DNA of 64,000 nucleotides, taken from assembly GCF_003946145.1 (NCBI RefSeq), contig NZ_RHOC01000009.1:32552-96551 (forward strand), read 5' to 3'. The notes under the pieces are model-generated. The model was not told the origin of the DNA. It saw nothing but the letters and a program-made list of their open reading frames with translations, and ran no database searches. This stretch comes from Levilactobacillus huananensis. GTDB taxonomy: Bacteria > Bacillota > Bacilli > Lactobacillales > Lactobacillaceae. The translations under genes and the position numbers were made by a program. Each line of letters starts with the position of its first letter. Positions within the stretch are counted from its first letter, which is position 1. Below are positions 46,274 to 55,828 of the stretch, in pieces.

Positions 46274-47239
46274 CTAACGTAAAATGAAGGGCATCTTCAA
46301 TTCCTTGAAGAGGTCTTCCACCGTCATACTGTAAATCCGGGTGAAATAATCTGGCGTATCTTCCTTAGGTGCCGGCGAAGGCAACACAAAGGCATTCTGT
46401 TCGTCTGACCGGTTAAAGCCGACATAGCCCCGTCGTTGCGTCGTCTTTTCATGCATGTCCGAGTGGTAGAGTTCGAAAATTTGTTTGACGGACAGACCTA
46501 GTTGTCGTTTGGACAGCACACTGGTCAACGTTGTAAATTCAGTATTGTGCAGGGCTGGTAGATGCCAGGCCGTCAGCTGTTCGTCGAAAGCCTTAAACAG
46601 CTTGACGACGTTTCGCCGGAAAGTAAACGGTGAGTCGACCGGTTTGGCCATAATGACAGCGTACAGGCTTTGGGCCGCCTTCAGACTAATCGGGTAATCC
46701 TTGGCGAACTGAGCCATAATGGCCTCGTCATCTGGGCCAAAGAAGACCAGTGCATCTAACAACGTTAAAGCCCGTAACGTCATCTCATCATCGAGTGGGG
46801 TTGGTTCTGGCTTAATCGTCGCCTGAACCCCTTTCAAATAGAGGTCTTTGATCTCTGGCGTAATTAATCCGTGCTTCTGTTGTTCCTTAACCACAACGAC
46901 GTGACTCACAATGTCGTAGAGTTCCGTCCCCATGATCATCAATTGCTCATCCAACTTGGGTTGTCCCGTCGTCAGCGAGAAGAAGACCTGTGGGAAACCA
47001 GACAAAATCATTAACAAATGAACGAGTTCGTGAGACGCCGTGTAGTTGGGCGCCGTCAGATCGGCCACCTGAATGGCAATGTCCTTCCCCATCTGCATCT
47101 GTTGCGCCTGATCGTGACGCACGTACCCTGACTGCAGGCTTCCGATGAACTGAACCTCAACCTTCCCTGGATACAGGGCGTTGACTTGGTCTAAAAGGCT
47201 TTGAACGGCCTCGTTTAATTTCACATCTTCTGCTTTCAT
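46274..47239 (-). CDS. Uncharacterised protein with HExxH motif
   Basis: The protein has 321 residues and is soluble, with no signal peptide. It contains SHELVHLL at about residues 69-76, an HExxH zinc-metallopeptidase motif, followed by a conserved-looking region with MIMGTELYDIVSHVVV (about 101-116) where a third ligand could lie. Homologues in lactobacilli have, from memory, been labelled IpaB/EvcA family, a name without clear functional meaning. It is placed directly after mvaA (16 bp) and before the sirtuin, so it is likely in one operon. Function not assigned. Confidence 0.7.
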   Translation of the reverse strand: MKAEDVKLNEAVQSLLDQVNALYPGKVEVQFIGSLQSGYVRHDQAQQMQMGKDIAIQVADLTAPNYTASHELVHLLMILSGFPQVFFSLTTGQPKLDEQLMIMGTELYDIVSHVVVVKEQQKHGLITPEIKDLYLKGVQATIKPEPTPLDDEMTLRALTLLDALVFFGPDDEAIMAQFAKDYPISLKAAQSLYAVIMAKPVDSPFTFRRNVVKLFKAFDEQLTAWHLPALHNTEFTTLTSVLSKRQLGLSVKQIFELYHSDMHEKTTQRRGYVGFNRSDEQNAFVLPSPAPKEDTPDYFTRIYSMTVEDLFKELKMPFILR

Positions 47240-47255
47240 AATGTGTACTTGTCAC

Positions 47256-48527
47256 CTATTTTCTTAGATTTTCTTGTCGAACGGCACTTAAAGCCGCTTG
47301 GGCCTGTGCCATTGTCGGCTGTTTAAATGCTTGCAAGCGTGCCACCACAGCAGGTAACTCGGTTGTCGTTGCCCCTACGGACAGGGCAAGTGACTTCAAT
47401 TGCAAATGCATGTGACCGTGTTGAATCCCCTCGGTCACCAACGCCCGGAGCGCCGCGACGTTTTGGGCCAAGCCTACCGCTGCCACGATACCCATAAGTT
47501 CGGCCGCCGTGGGTTGCCCCGCCAGCTGTTGGTTAATCGCGACTAGCGGCAAGACCCGTGTCGCGCCGCCCACGACCCCCAACGCAAGGGGCACGGTCAA
47601 CTCTCCATGAAGTTCAGTTCCCTGTTCACCTAGCCACCAACGACTCAAGCCGCGGTACTGACCACTCTGACCTGCAAAGGCATGGGCGCCACTTTCGACA
47701 GCCCGCCAATCGTTTCCCATGGCAAGCACCACGGCATCAATGCCATTCATAATCCCTTTATTATGGGTCACCGCACGGTAAGGATCGATCTGCGCATAAT
47801 CACTAGCCTCACAGATTCTTTGGGCGACTGTGGCGCCGTCAATCGTCTTAGTGGCCAATTGGGTCACCGGCACAGCTACTCTTGCCGTGACTAAGCTGTG
47901 TGTAGCGTAGTTACTTAGAACACTCATTAATACGTCAACCTTCAAATGAGCCTTGATGTGGTCCGCGACGGCTTCACAGAGGGTATTAACAAGGTTAGCT
48001 CCCATGGCTTCTCCAACGTCAATAAAGATATCCAAAGAGACCCAGTGCGGTGGCAAGCGACGGACCCGAATACGTCGCGCCCCGCCACCATGTTGCGTTA
48101 CCAGAGACGGATGAGTAGCATTGGCGACAGCTAGAATTTCTTCACTCTTGGCATTTAGCCAAGCCTCCAACCCCGTGCTGTCGGCGACATGACTAAAGAC
48201 AATCTGCCCCATCACCTCACGCCGATCCACGGTCGTCACAATGCCTTCACGGCTGTGAAGCAACCGTCCACCATTACTGGCAGCGGCGATCACTGAAGGT
48301 TCCTCTGTAACCATGGGGACGACGACATTGCGGCCATCGACCTTAAGGTTCACGGCAACCCCTTCTGGCAACCCATAGCTTGTCAGATAATTCTCAATCA
48401 ATTGATCGTCGCCATTCTGATAGCGTGCCGCAATCGTGGCCAACTGTTTCGCTGTTAAATGAGCCAGTTGGGCTAGCTGATCACGCCGCTCTTCATAAGG
48501 TAACCGATAAAATGGCAGCTGTGTCAT
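47256..48527 (-). CDS. mvaA: Hydroxymethylglutaryl-CoA reductase, class II (degradative type)
   Basis: The protein has 423 residues, the length of class II HMG-CoA reductases. Catalytic motifs: Glu in TEEPSVIAA (about 74), Lys in HNKGIMNG (about 259), Asp in NDWRAVESGAHAFA (about 275) and the C-terminal His in GHMHLQ (about 372). It makes mevalonate for isoprenoid synthesis in lactobacilli. The start is the ATG 6 nt after AGGAGG; the longer frame begins inside the ppx gene. It is 10 bp after the Ppx/GppA gene. Confidence 0.94.
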   Translation of the reverse strand: MTQLPFYRLPYEERRDQLAQLAHLTAKQLATIAARYQNGDDQLIENYLTSYGLPEGVAVNLKVDGRNVVVPMVTEEPSVIAAASNGGRLLHSREGIVTTVDRREVMGQIVFSHVADSTGLEAWLNAKSEEILAVANATHPSLVTQHGGGARRIRVRRLPPHWVSLDIFIDVGEAMGANLVNTLCEAVADHIKAHLKVDVLMSVLSNYATHSLVTARVAVPVTQLATKTIDGATVAQRICEASDYAQIDPYRAVTHNKGIMNGIDAVVLAMGNDWRAVESGAHAFAGQSGQYRGLSRWWLGEQGTELHGELTVPLALGVVGGATRVLPLVAINQQLAGQPTAAELMGIVAAVGLAQNVAALRALVTEGIQHGHMHLQLKSLALSVGATTTELPAVVARLQAFKQPTMAQAQAALSAVRQENLRK

Positions 48528-48537
48528 TACTGACCTC

Positions 48538-49458
48538 CTATCGTTGACTAAGATACTCGGAAATAATACCTTCACGGACACCGCTCTCAGAGAAAACGAC
48601 CCGATCAGAGTCTAACATCTGTAAGAGCGTCACCAAGGGAAGCATCCCCCCGATGATGATGTCCGCCCGGTCTGGCTCCAAACCAGAGATCCGCTTTCGT
48701 TCAACCAGTCCTCCTCGTAATAACCGTTCAAAGGTTTTTAAGACCTGATCGGTGGTGAGACGATAGCCATGGATATTTTCCACGTGGAGGATCTTTTGCT
48801 GTTGCCGATTCATGCGTGCCAGTGTCCGATTAGCACCACCCAGTAAGACGAGTGGGAGATGTTTGGCATCATTTAACCACCAAATATCACGAAGCCGTTC
48901 TCGCAAGAAAACTTGTGCGGAGAATAGGTCTACCGCCGTCACCCGATCATCAAGGCGAAATTGCTCGGACAGATTGACTGCACCAAAGGGCACACTGATC
49001 AGATTGGCATCGCGGCCATCCTTCACATGAACCAATTCGCAACTGGCTCCTCCGGTATCTAGCAACAAACAATCTTTGACTTTGAGACGATTGACCGCTC
49101 CTAAATAGTCATAATAGGCTTCCTGGTCGCCAGACAGAACCTCGAGTTGAATGTCCGTCGCTTCGGCCACCCGGTCGAGAAAGTCTTTGCGGTTGCGCGC
49201 TTGACGCACGGCAGCCGTGGCAATTCCCCGTACAATTAGATTGGGTAATTGCTCATAGTAGGGCCGAAATGACCGAAGCGCCCGAATCGTCCGATCCATG
49301 GCGTTTGGCTGCAGAATCTTTTCGGGGCCCATGCCTTCAGAGAGTCGGCTATCAACCTTGACACGGTTCACCTCGCGGTACGTGCCATCCTCGTGAAGTT
49401 CATTTACTGCCATGCGAACTGAATTTGATCCCAAATCAACAATGGCTAAATTTTGCAT
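48538..49458 (-). CDS. Exopolyphosphatase / pppGpp phosphohydrolase family protein
   Basis: A 306-residue protein of the Ppx/GppA ASKHA-fold family. LAIVDLGSNSVRMAV (about 3-17) is the phosphate-1 loop, TAAVRQARNRKDF and the DTGGASCELV phosphate-2 loop (about 140). It is shorter than full-length Ppx, lacking the C-terminal HD-like domain, like the short Ppx2-type proteins. Substrate (polyphosphate or pppGpp) uncertain. The ATG lies 7 nt after GGAGG. Confidence 0.88.
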   Translation of the reverse strand: MQNLAIVDLGSNSVRMAVNELHEDGTYREVNRVKVDSRLSEGMGPEKILQPNAMDRTIRALRSFRPYYEQLPNLIVRGIATAAVRQARNRKDFLDRVAEATDIQLEVLSGDQEAYYDYLGAVNRLKVKDCLLLDTGGASCELVHVKDGRDANLISVPFGAVNLSEQFRLDDRVTAVDLFSAQVFLRERLRDIWWLNDAKHLPLVLLGGANRTLARMNRQQQKILHVENIHGYRLTTDQVLKTFERLLRGGLVERKRISGLEPDRADIIIGGMLPLVTLLQMLDSDRVVFSESGVREGIISEYLSQR

Positions 49459-49478
49459 GGTTGTTCCTCCGTTTCAGT

Positions 49479-50498
49479 CTAACCGAAGTAATCAATCCCA
49501 ATGGCGTGACGAACTTCGCGTAACGTCTGTGCGGCCACTTGGTTAGCGCGTTCGCTCCCCTGCTTCAAGATGCCATAAACAGCATCCTCATTAGCAGCAA
49601 AATGTTCCCGCCGTTCACGGATTGGTTTCAATTCGGCTTGCAGAACGTCATTTAAATAACGCTTAATCTTCACGTCACCGAGGCCACCATGTTGGTACTG
49701 GGCCTTCAGGTCTGCGACATGTTCCTTATCCTGGGCGAAAATGTCCAGGTAAGTGAAGACCGTATTGCCTTCGATATGACCAGGATCCTCAATATGAATG
49801 TGTTCAGGATCAGTATACATTGACATCACTTTTTTCTGAATGTCATCGGCACTGTCGCCTAAGTAGATAGCGTTATCCAAGGACTTGCTCATCTTAGCGT
49901 TGCCATCTAAGCCAGGGATCCGTCCCTGACCCTTTGGTGGGAAGTAGCCTTCAGGTTCGACCAGAATGTCCTCACCATAAACATTATTGAAGCTCCGCAC
50001 AATCTCACGAGTTTGTTCCAACATTGGTTCTTGGTCCTCACCAACGGGCACAGTATCGGCCTTGAAAGCGGTGATGTCGGCCGCTTGGCTAACCGGGTAG
50101 ATGAAGAATCCAGCAGGCACACTCTCGCCAAAGGCTTTCTGCTTGATTTCATTCTTCACAGTTGGGTTCCGGTTCAAACGAGACACTGTCACCAGGTTCA
50201 GGTAGGCCATGGTTAATTCATTTAAGGCCGGGATCTGTGATTGGACTAAAATGGTGGACTTGGCAGGGTCAATGCCGACAGCCAGATAATCCAAAGCCAC
50301 TTGTAAGAGGCTATGACGAATCTTCTCTGGGTCTCGCGCATTGTCAGTCAACGCCTGCATGTCAGCAATCATAATGTAGGTATCGTAGTCGCCCGTGTTC
50401 TGTAAGGCCACTCGGTTACGCAATGACCCCACGTAATGTCCAATATGTAATTTACCAGTTGGTCGGTCGCCAGTTAAAATAACGTGCTTTTTATCCAT
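49479..50498 (-). CDS. trpS: Tryptophanyl-tRNA synthetase
   Basis: A 339-residue class I synthetase: [16 protein letters not shown] holds the HIGH motif, and the KMSKS loop is in AKMSKSLDN (about 200). The start at ATG 50498 lies 7 nt after GGGAG; the longer frame runs into the T-box terminator. Expression is controlled by the upstream tryptophan T-box riboswitch. Confidence 0.97.
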   Translation of the reverse strand: MDKKHVILTGDRPTGKLHIGHYVGSLRNRVALQNTGDYDTYIMIADMQALTDNARDPEKIRHSLLQVALDYLAVGIDPAKSTILVQSQIPALNELTMAYLNLVTVSRLNRNPTVKNEIKQKAFGESVPAGFFIYPVSQAADITAFKADTVPVGEDQEPMLEQTREIVRSFNNVYGEDILVEPEGYFPPKGQGRIPGLDGNAKMSKSLDNAIYLGDSADDIQKKVMSMYTDPEHIHIEDPGHIEGNTVFTYLDIFAQDKEHVADLKAQYQHGGLGDVKIKRYLNDVLQAELKPIRERREHFAANEDAVYGILKQGSERANQVAAQTLREVRHAIGIDYFG

Positions 50499-50516
50499 TA
50501 ATGTTCTCCCTTTCTG

Positions 50517-50735
50517 AAAAAGCGTCCCATTGGAGTCGGACTCCAATAGGACGCTTACTGCGCGGTACCACCTAACTTGTGGTCAGTATTGACCACCTCT
50601 TTTGTCGTTAACGGGGACCCCGCGATAATTAATTATCGGTTAAATGATTAAATCTCGATCCAATTCGCCCGTAAAGCCGTTTCAGCACTAGCGGCTTTTC
50701 TCTGCGATGGGGCTACTCCTATCGCGATTTCTATT
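50517..50735 (-). ncRNA. Tryptophan T-box riboswitch upstream of trpS
   Basis: The minus strand shows the whole T-box layout. Stem I base AAATCGCGAT pairs with ATCGAGATTT (about 50735-50650), with an AGTA motif and an apical hairpin. The specifier loop reads GAATTGGATC with UGG (Trp codon) at 50660-50662. The T-box sequence AGGTGGTACCGCG lies at about 50560-50573. The terminator AGCGTCCTATTGGAGT / ACTCCAATGGGACGCT with five T (50516-50556) ends about 20 nt before trpS. Uncharged tRNA-Trp would pair with UGG and with the T-box bulge, allowing read-through. Confidence 0.93.
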
Positions 50736-50850
50736 CCTTTATTTTAGTGGTTTTCCATGGGAAAGTAAACCGTTGCGCCCTCACAAAGATTTTGATAATC
50801 GTAATTGGCGTCAAAGCCCGTCATCCCTAGACTTTGCTCACTCGCTTTAA

Positions 50851-50879
50851 TTGACATTCCCCCTCAAAATGACTAAACT
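50851..50879 (+). promoter_or_regulatory. helD promoter
   Basis: TTGACA (50851-50856), a 17-bp spacer containing CCCCC and AAAATG, and TAAACT (50874-50879), about 39 bp before the TTG start. The spacer strongly resembles that of the promoter at 55747. Confidence 0.7.
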
Positions 50880-50917
50880 TGTAAAGCAATTTAGCCTAGT
50901 CAAAGGAGGCGGTCAGT

Positions 50918-53224
50918 TTGACCACCAGCGAGGAATCACAAGAACAGCGGCGAGTCGATCACGTTGTGGGTCGCATTGGCGCACGCATCAACAAGACCGA
51001 AGCCGACTATACGGCGGCTCACCAAGAACTTCGCAACGTGCTGAAAAACTACAGTGAAAATACGTCAGTTAACTGGTTTGAAGTCGATGACCGAATCGAA
51101 ACCAGTGCTGAACTGCAGCAACAACGGGCCTTGGTCTCCCGGTTAACTGAAAATCAAAACATCATTCAAGACCAATTGGATACCTTTAAAGAACTTCAGC
51201 GATCGCCTTACTTTGGCCGCATCGATATTCAGGATCCGGATGAAACCACGCCGGAATCCCTGTATATCGGGACAGCCTCATTCGTCGATGACGACCAGAA
51301 CTTCCTGGTCTACGATTGGCGAGCCCCAATTTCTAGTATTTACTACAATGGGGTCCTTGGACAGGTGGCTTATGACACCCCAGCCGGTGAACAGCACACC
51401 GATCTGCTCAAAAAGCGGCAATTTCTGATTCAGGATGGGCACATTGAGAATATGTTCGATACCAATGAAACTGTTGGCGACGAGATGCTTCAGCACGCCC
51501 TGGGTGAACAAAACGACGCCACAATGCAGAACATCGTGGCCACCATTCAACGGGAGCAAAATGACATTATTCGCGACACTACCAGTGATCTCTTGGTCGT
51601 CCAGGGAGTTGCCGGTTCCGGCAAAACCTCTGCGATTTTACAACGGATTGCCTTTCTGCTCTATCACAGTCGCAAGGACCTCGAGGCCGATCAGATCGTG
51701 CTCTTCTCTCCCAATCGATTGTTCAGTCACTACATCAGTGACGTTCTCCCCAGCTTAGGAGAACGCAATATGCGCCAGGTCACCCTGGCTGAGTTCCTCA
51801 CACAGCGTTTTCAAGGACTAACCGTCCAAACGCAATTTGACCGCTACGAGGATGATCAGACCCAACCGATCAACCGGCATCTGCGGGCATTTCAAGAGAG
51901 TGCGGCTATGATGACCGCAATTCATGATTATTGTCTGACACGTTCACCGGCAACACTGCGGTTCACCGACATTCGTTTTGATGGTCGCATCTTCTTCAGT
52001 AAGGAAGAAATCAGCAACATCTACGACAGTCTGCCAGAGGCCGCTGCCCCAGCTGATCGTTTTCTCCGAACCAAGAATGCCCTAGAGAAGCGGCTGAAGC
52101 ACCGCATCGCTAAGGAAGCACAGTCTGATTGGGTTCGCGACGAGATCGATCAGCTCAGCGATGAAGATTACCACAACTTGCTAGGTGCCAAACACCTTGG
52201 CCAGTTTGAACAGCTCGATGATGAGATTGACTTCATCGCTAGAGAAATCGTTCGCCGGCGACTACGTCAAGTAGATGATGCGATTTATAACGGCTATTTT
52301 CTCGACGTTTACAGCCAGTATACAGACTTTCTGAGTCACTGCCCGTTACCGAAAAATGTGACGGTCAAAGAGTGGCAGACAGTTATCGCCACCTATCAAC
52401 ACGATATCGAATTTCATCGACTGGCATTGACGGACGCTGCTCCTCTACTCTATCTTCGTGATCTGTTGATCGGTGGAGGCGCAAACCACCGGATGCAACA
52501 TCTATTTGTCGATGAGATGCAAGACTATTCGATGGCTCAACTCATCTACCTGCAACACGCCTTTCCACGGGCCAAGTTGACGCTCTTGGGTGACAGCGAA
52601 CAAGCCCTCTTCAAGGCTGTTGAATCTCCAGAAAGCATCTTGAAGAAGCTAGATGCCGCCCTGAATGTCAAACGATCCCGGTTAATCACTTTGCGTCGGT
52701 CTTACCGATCAACCTATCCGATCACAACCTTTGCAAAGGCCCTCCTGCCTGACGGCGATCAAATTGAAGCCTTCAACCGGCCTGGCGACCTGCCTCGCGT
52801 CGTGATTCGCTACGATGAAGACGCGGCTTTCAAAGCCTTGGCCCACGAGGTCACCGCTGAACTAGCCACGAACGGCACGGTAGCGATCTTAACCAAGAGT
52901 GCCAGTGAAGCACGCCACGTCTACCAGGAGCTCCATCGTGACTTCGACTTAACTTTGCTGACAGACAGCGACCTTTCCTTGCCAAAGGGACTGGTCGTCC
53001 TGCCAATTTACCTAGCCAAGGGCCTGGAGTTTGACAGTGTACTTGCCTACAATGTCTCTGCTAAGAATTATCCTGATGAACAAATGGCCGGAACACTTTA
53101 TACAATTGCCACCCGGGCCATGCATCACTTGACCCTCCTCAGCATCGGGGCGGTCTCACCACTCATTGCCTCAGAAAAGATTCCACAGTCGGATCTAACG
53201 ATTGAACATGAATTTCAAAATTAA
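50918..53224 (+). CDS. helD: HelD-type RNA polymerase recycling motor ATPase
   Basis: A 768-residue UvrD/Rep-like SF1 protein. The N-terminal coiled region (about 1-100) is the HelD arm that enters the RNA polymerase secondary channel. YDWRAPISSIYY is a HelD signature. Walker A is GVAGSGKT (about 231-238), motif II VDEMQDYS, motif III LGDSEQALF, later LRRSYRST, and a C-terminal KGLEFDSV. HelD frees stalled RNA polymerase from DNA using ATP. The start is TTG, 8 nt after AAAGGAGG. A strong terminator follows. Confidence 0.92.
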   Translation: MTTSEESQEQRRVDHVVGRIGARINKTEADYTAAHQELRNVLKNYSENTSVNWFEVDDRIETSAELQQQRALVSRLTENQNIIQDQLDTFKELQRSPYFGRIDIQDPDETTPESLYIGTASFVDDDQNFLVYDWRAPISSIYYNGVLGQVAYDTPAGEQHTDLLKKRQFLIQDGHIENMFDTNETVGDEMLQHALGEQNDATMQNIVATIQREQNDIIRDTTSDLLVVQGVAGSGKTSAILQRIAFLLYHSRKDLEADQIVLFSPNRLFSHYISDVLPSLGERNMRQVTLAEFLTQRFQGLTVQTQFDRYEDDQTQPINRHLRAFQESAAMMTAIHDYCLTRSPATLRFTDIRFDGRIFFSKEEISNIYDSLPEAAAPADRFLRTKNALEKRLKHRIAKEAQSDWVRDEIDQLSDEDYHNLLGAKHLGQFEQLDDEIDFIAREIVRRRLRQVDDAIYNGYFLDVYSQYTDFLSHCPLPKNVTVKEWQTVIATYQHDIEFHRLALTDAAPLLYLRDLLIGGGANHRMQHLFVDEMQDYSMAQLIYLQHAFPRAKLTLLGDSEQALFKAVESPESILKKLDAALNVKRSRLITLRRSYRSTYPITTFAKALLPDGDQIEAFNRPGDLPRVVIRYDEDAAFKALAHEVTAELATNGTVAILTKSASEARHVYQELHRDFDLTLLTDSDLSLPKGLVVLPIYLAKGLEFDSVLAYNVSAKNYPDEQMAGTLYTIATRAMHHLTLLSIGAVSPLIASEKIPQSDLTIEHEFQN

Positions 53225-53234
53225 GTTGTGCTTT

Positions 53235-53269
53235 GGGGAGTGCGGTTGTTGCCGCACTCCCCTTTTTTT
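53235..53269 (+). terminator. helD terminator
   Basis: GGGGAGTGCGG-TTGTTG-CCGCACTCCCC with seven T. Confidence 0.95.
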
Positions 53270-53333
53270 GCTTCTAGTTTAGATTGTCGAAAAGTGTCCC
53301 CAGAAGACAACTCCCCCCGCTCACACGCCGTCA

Positions 53334-53362
53334 TTGACACCCTCAACAACAACGTGCACACT
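53334..53362 (+). promoter_or_regulatory. Possible promoter of the 53384 gene
   Basis: TTGACA (53334-53339), a 17-bp spacer and CACACT (53357-53362), 21 bp before the start codon. Confidence 0.45.
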
Positions 53363-53383
53363 GTCATTAGGGGGATGACACGT

Positions 53384-53743
53384 ATGCATTCTTTTTCGAA
53401 ATGGCGACCTTGGATCGCCATTATAATCGCTTGTATCACCGTTGGCGGACCGCTGGTAATGATGATCTACGGCTATGTCTTAATGGCTCAAAATGACCTG
53501 ATGCATCCAGACGTTTTGGTCCTATTCGCTTATCTTATCCTGGGAATCGTTGGCCTCATTGGCGTGATCACGTATGGGATTCACTGCTACCGGGTCGGTT
53601 GGCACGGCCTGACACGCTTACAGCGTATCCTATTTTCAATCTACGGTGTCGTTTTCATTCTTGGCCTGTGGATCTGGCTAGGCTTTGTCGGTGCGATCCC
53701 TTATCAATGGGCGGAATGGCCGATCTACGGATCGAATTATTAA
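53384..53743 (+). CDS. Membrane protein of unknown function
   Basis: The protein has 119 residues with three to four hydrophobic segments (about 8-32, 43-66 and 83-104) and aromatic-rich C-terminus. No family recognised. The ATG at 53384 lies 9 nt after GGGGG; an ATG at 53375 directly abuts that sequence. It has its own terminator (53748-53785), so it is a single-gene unit. Confidence 0.65.
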   Translation: MHSFSKWRPWIAIIIACITVGGPLVMMIYGYVLMAQNDLMHPDVLVLFAYLILGIVGLIGVITYGIHCYRVGWHGLTRLQRILFSIYGVVFILGLWIWLGFVGAIPYQWAEWPIYGSNY

Positions 53744-53747
53744 ACTT

Positions 53748-53785
53748 TAAAGGGAGATTGACCATTACGGCCAATCTCCCTCTTT
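53748..53785 (+). terminator. Terminator of the 53384 gene
   Basis: AAAGGGAGATTG and CAATCTCCC arms around ACCATTACGGC, followed by TCTTT. Confidence 0.75.
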
Positions 53786-53793
53786 GTTTACTG

Positions 53794-54255
53794 TTAGTAC
53801 AGACCCTTGGGCGTTTTCATCGTTTTAAACGAAGCATGCCGACCGTAGTCGTGATAGCCCTTTGAGAAGTGCAGGTGTTTGGCGGTAACACGGATCTTAT
53901 AGGTCATCCGCTGGCCCGCAAAAGCAACCGTGCTTCCCTTAGGCGAATATTGAATCCCAGTTAACCGATAAGTATGATGCCCGAGGCCCTGATACTTCAG
54001 GCTTTTCAGACCATAGCCCGGTAACCGATAGTATTTGTGCGACGCATTGTCATAGCCAAACATATTCCCCGAACTCCGATGCTTGGTGTAAGTAATATAC
54101 GCCTTGTTATCCCCTTTGCCATTGTGAAACCAGGTCCGCCGCAAAACTTTTGGCGTTCCCTGATGCCACGTATTCGCCTGTGCTGTCACGTAGTCGGTCA
54201 TCCCCATGCCGAATACAGCAACTGCCAATCCAATCATAAAGCGTGATATTTTCAA
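53794..54255 (-). CDS. Small secreted protein of unknown function
   Basis: The protein has 153 residues. It has a signal peptide (about 1-25, ending VTAQA) and a mature part rich in Tyr, His, Lys and Gly. The segment pattern (TPKVLRRTWFH, HKYYRLPGYGL) is seen in secreted lactobacillus proteins without known role. The start is taken as the TTG at 54255, which has GGGGAGG 8 nt upstream and gives a proper signal peptide; the frame extends upstream to 54327 without a Shine-Dalgarno sequence. Confidence 0.7.
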   Translation of the reverse strand: MKISRFMIGLAVAVFGMGMTDYVTAQANTWHQGTPKVLRRTWFHNGKGDNKAYITYTKHRSSGNMFGYDNASHKYYRLPGYGLKSLKYQGLGHHTYRLTGIQYSPKGSTVAFAGQRMTYKIRVTAKHLHFSKGYHDYGRHASFKTMKTPKGLY

Positions 54256-54442
54256 GTGCTGTTCCTCCCCTAAACCGTTCTGCTCATGTACTCTTTTAAA
54301 TTTACACGGGCCCTTCTTAAAAAGCAAGACCTCTTTTGACTAAAAGGTGATTGGCCCTAATGCCCGACCTCAGACCCCAAAATTCCATAAACAAGGGGGC
54401 CAAGTCGCTTTCACAGCTTTTCTATTAAATCAAACACAAGAC

Positions 54443-55624
54443 CTAAATCGCCTGTTCCGGCGTACCTTGTGACATGAGCTTCAGCGCTTGCTTCAACAGG
54501 AGTGGCGCCACAATGGTTGCCAGGACGATAACCAGAATCATCACCGAGTAGTTGGCATCTCCCAACAACCCAGCCTGATGGCCAATCTGTGCGGTAATCA
54601 ACCCCATTTCGCCACGCGCAATCATGCCAGTACCGATGACCGTACTACTGGACCAGGAGAAACGACATAACCGGGCACCCAACCCACAGCCGATGAGCTT
54701 CGTGACACAAGCCAGCACCGTAAGACCCAGGATAATACCGACCTTTTCCCCCACATGGTCGAGCGTCATGTTCAACCCGACACTCACGAAGAAAACAGGA
54801 ATAAAAATGGCGTTTCCCAATGGTTCAACATGATCGGCCAGCACTGCCCGATAGGGGGTGTGCGCCACGGCGATCCCAGCAAAGAAAGCGCCGATAGCCC
54901 CACTCAGGCCAACGAGGTTCGCCAACCAAGCCATCCCTAAACAGATGACCATCGACATAATCGTCACGCTTGAGGCCATGACGAGCCGTTCGCTCAAGTG
55001 CATGAGATATGGGGCCACCCATTTGACCAAAATGTAGGTCCCCCCGAAGAAAGCAACCTGTTCCAATAACACAACGGCTAGGGCCGGCTGCTTCCCAGCG
55101 GCCTCGATCCCCTGACTAGCTAACAGACTGATCATCAAGGAAAGTAACACAACACCCATGATATCATCGGCAACGGCAGCGCCCAGAATCGTAGCCCCCT
55201 CCCGTGTGGTTAGGGCATGATACTCTTTGAGCACGGCCACGGAAATCGAAACCGAGGTCGCAGAGAAGATCACGCCAATGAAGAGTGACTCAAGCCCCGT
55301 GAAGCCCCACCACCATGAGGCAAGGCCCATCACTGTGATCGGCAAAATCACCCCCAGAGTGGCCACGATAATCGCCGGACGCAGGTACTTCATCAAAAGT
55401 TGGAGATTGCTTTCGAGTCCGCCCAAAAACATCAAAATGACGACACCAATGTCGGAAAAAAGATTAACGAGACTATTTAACTGCACCCAATTGAGCAACG
55501 CGGGACCAATAATAATGCCGATCAAGAGCTCCCCAATCACGGCCGGTATCCCCAAGCGGTTGGCAAAGTTTCCCGCCAACGTGGTTAAGACCAATATCAA
55601 ACACAACGTTCCCAAAAAAGCCAT
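54443..55624 (-). CDS. Cation/proton antiporter, CPA2 family (NapA-like)
   Basis: The protein has 393 residues with about 12 membrane helices. NhaP/NapA-type features: GIPAVIGELLIGIIIGP (about 25-41), ATSVSISVAVL and the AAVADDIMGVVLL ion-binding Asp pair (about 148-151). It exchanges Na+ or K+ for H+ and helps pH and salt tolerance. The ATG lies 5 nt after AAGGA. Single gene. Confidence 0.92.
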   Translation of the reverse strand: MAFLGTLCLILVLTTLAGNFANRLGIPAVIGELLIGIIIGPALLNWVQLNSLVNLFSDIGVVILMFLGGLESNLQLLMKYLRPAIIVATLGVILPITVMGLASWWWGFTGLESLFIGVIFSATSVSISVAVLKEYHALTTREGATILGAAVADDIMGVVLLSLMISLLASQGIEAAGKQPALAVVLLEQVAFFGGTYILVKWVAPYLMHLSERLVMASSVTIMSMVICLGMAWLANLVGLSGAIGAFFAGIAVAHTPYRAVLADHVEPLGNAIFIPVFFVSVGLNMTLDHVGEKVGIILGLTVLACVTKLIGCGLGARLCRFSWSSSTVIGTGMIARGEMGLITAQIGHQAGLLGDANYSVMILVIVLATIVAPLLLKQALKLMSQGTPEQAI

Positions 55625-55746
55625 GCCAATCCTTCTCTCTAAATTCTAATTTAAGTTCCATCATACGCTATTTTATAGGGAGACAAAAGACGCAACTTCA
55701 CATTCATCAGTCAAGGCGACGCATATTTCCAATAATCGTTCACCCC

Positions 55747-55774
55747 TTGACGTCCCCCCGAAAATGGCTACACT
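55747..55774 (+). promoter_or_regulatory. Promoter of the 55829 gene
   Basis: TTGACG (55747-55752), a 16-bp spacer and TACACT (55769-55774). The spacer carries CCCCCC and AAAATG, nearly as in the helD promoter. Confidence 0.6.
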
Positions 55775-55828
55775 AAACCTATAGTCATTTGATCAAATGG
55801 CCGATTCAGGGGAAGGTAGGCGACAGCG

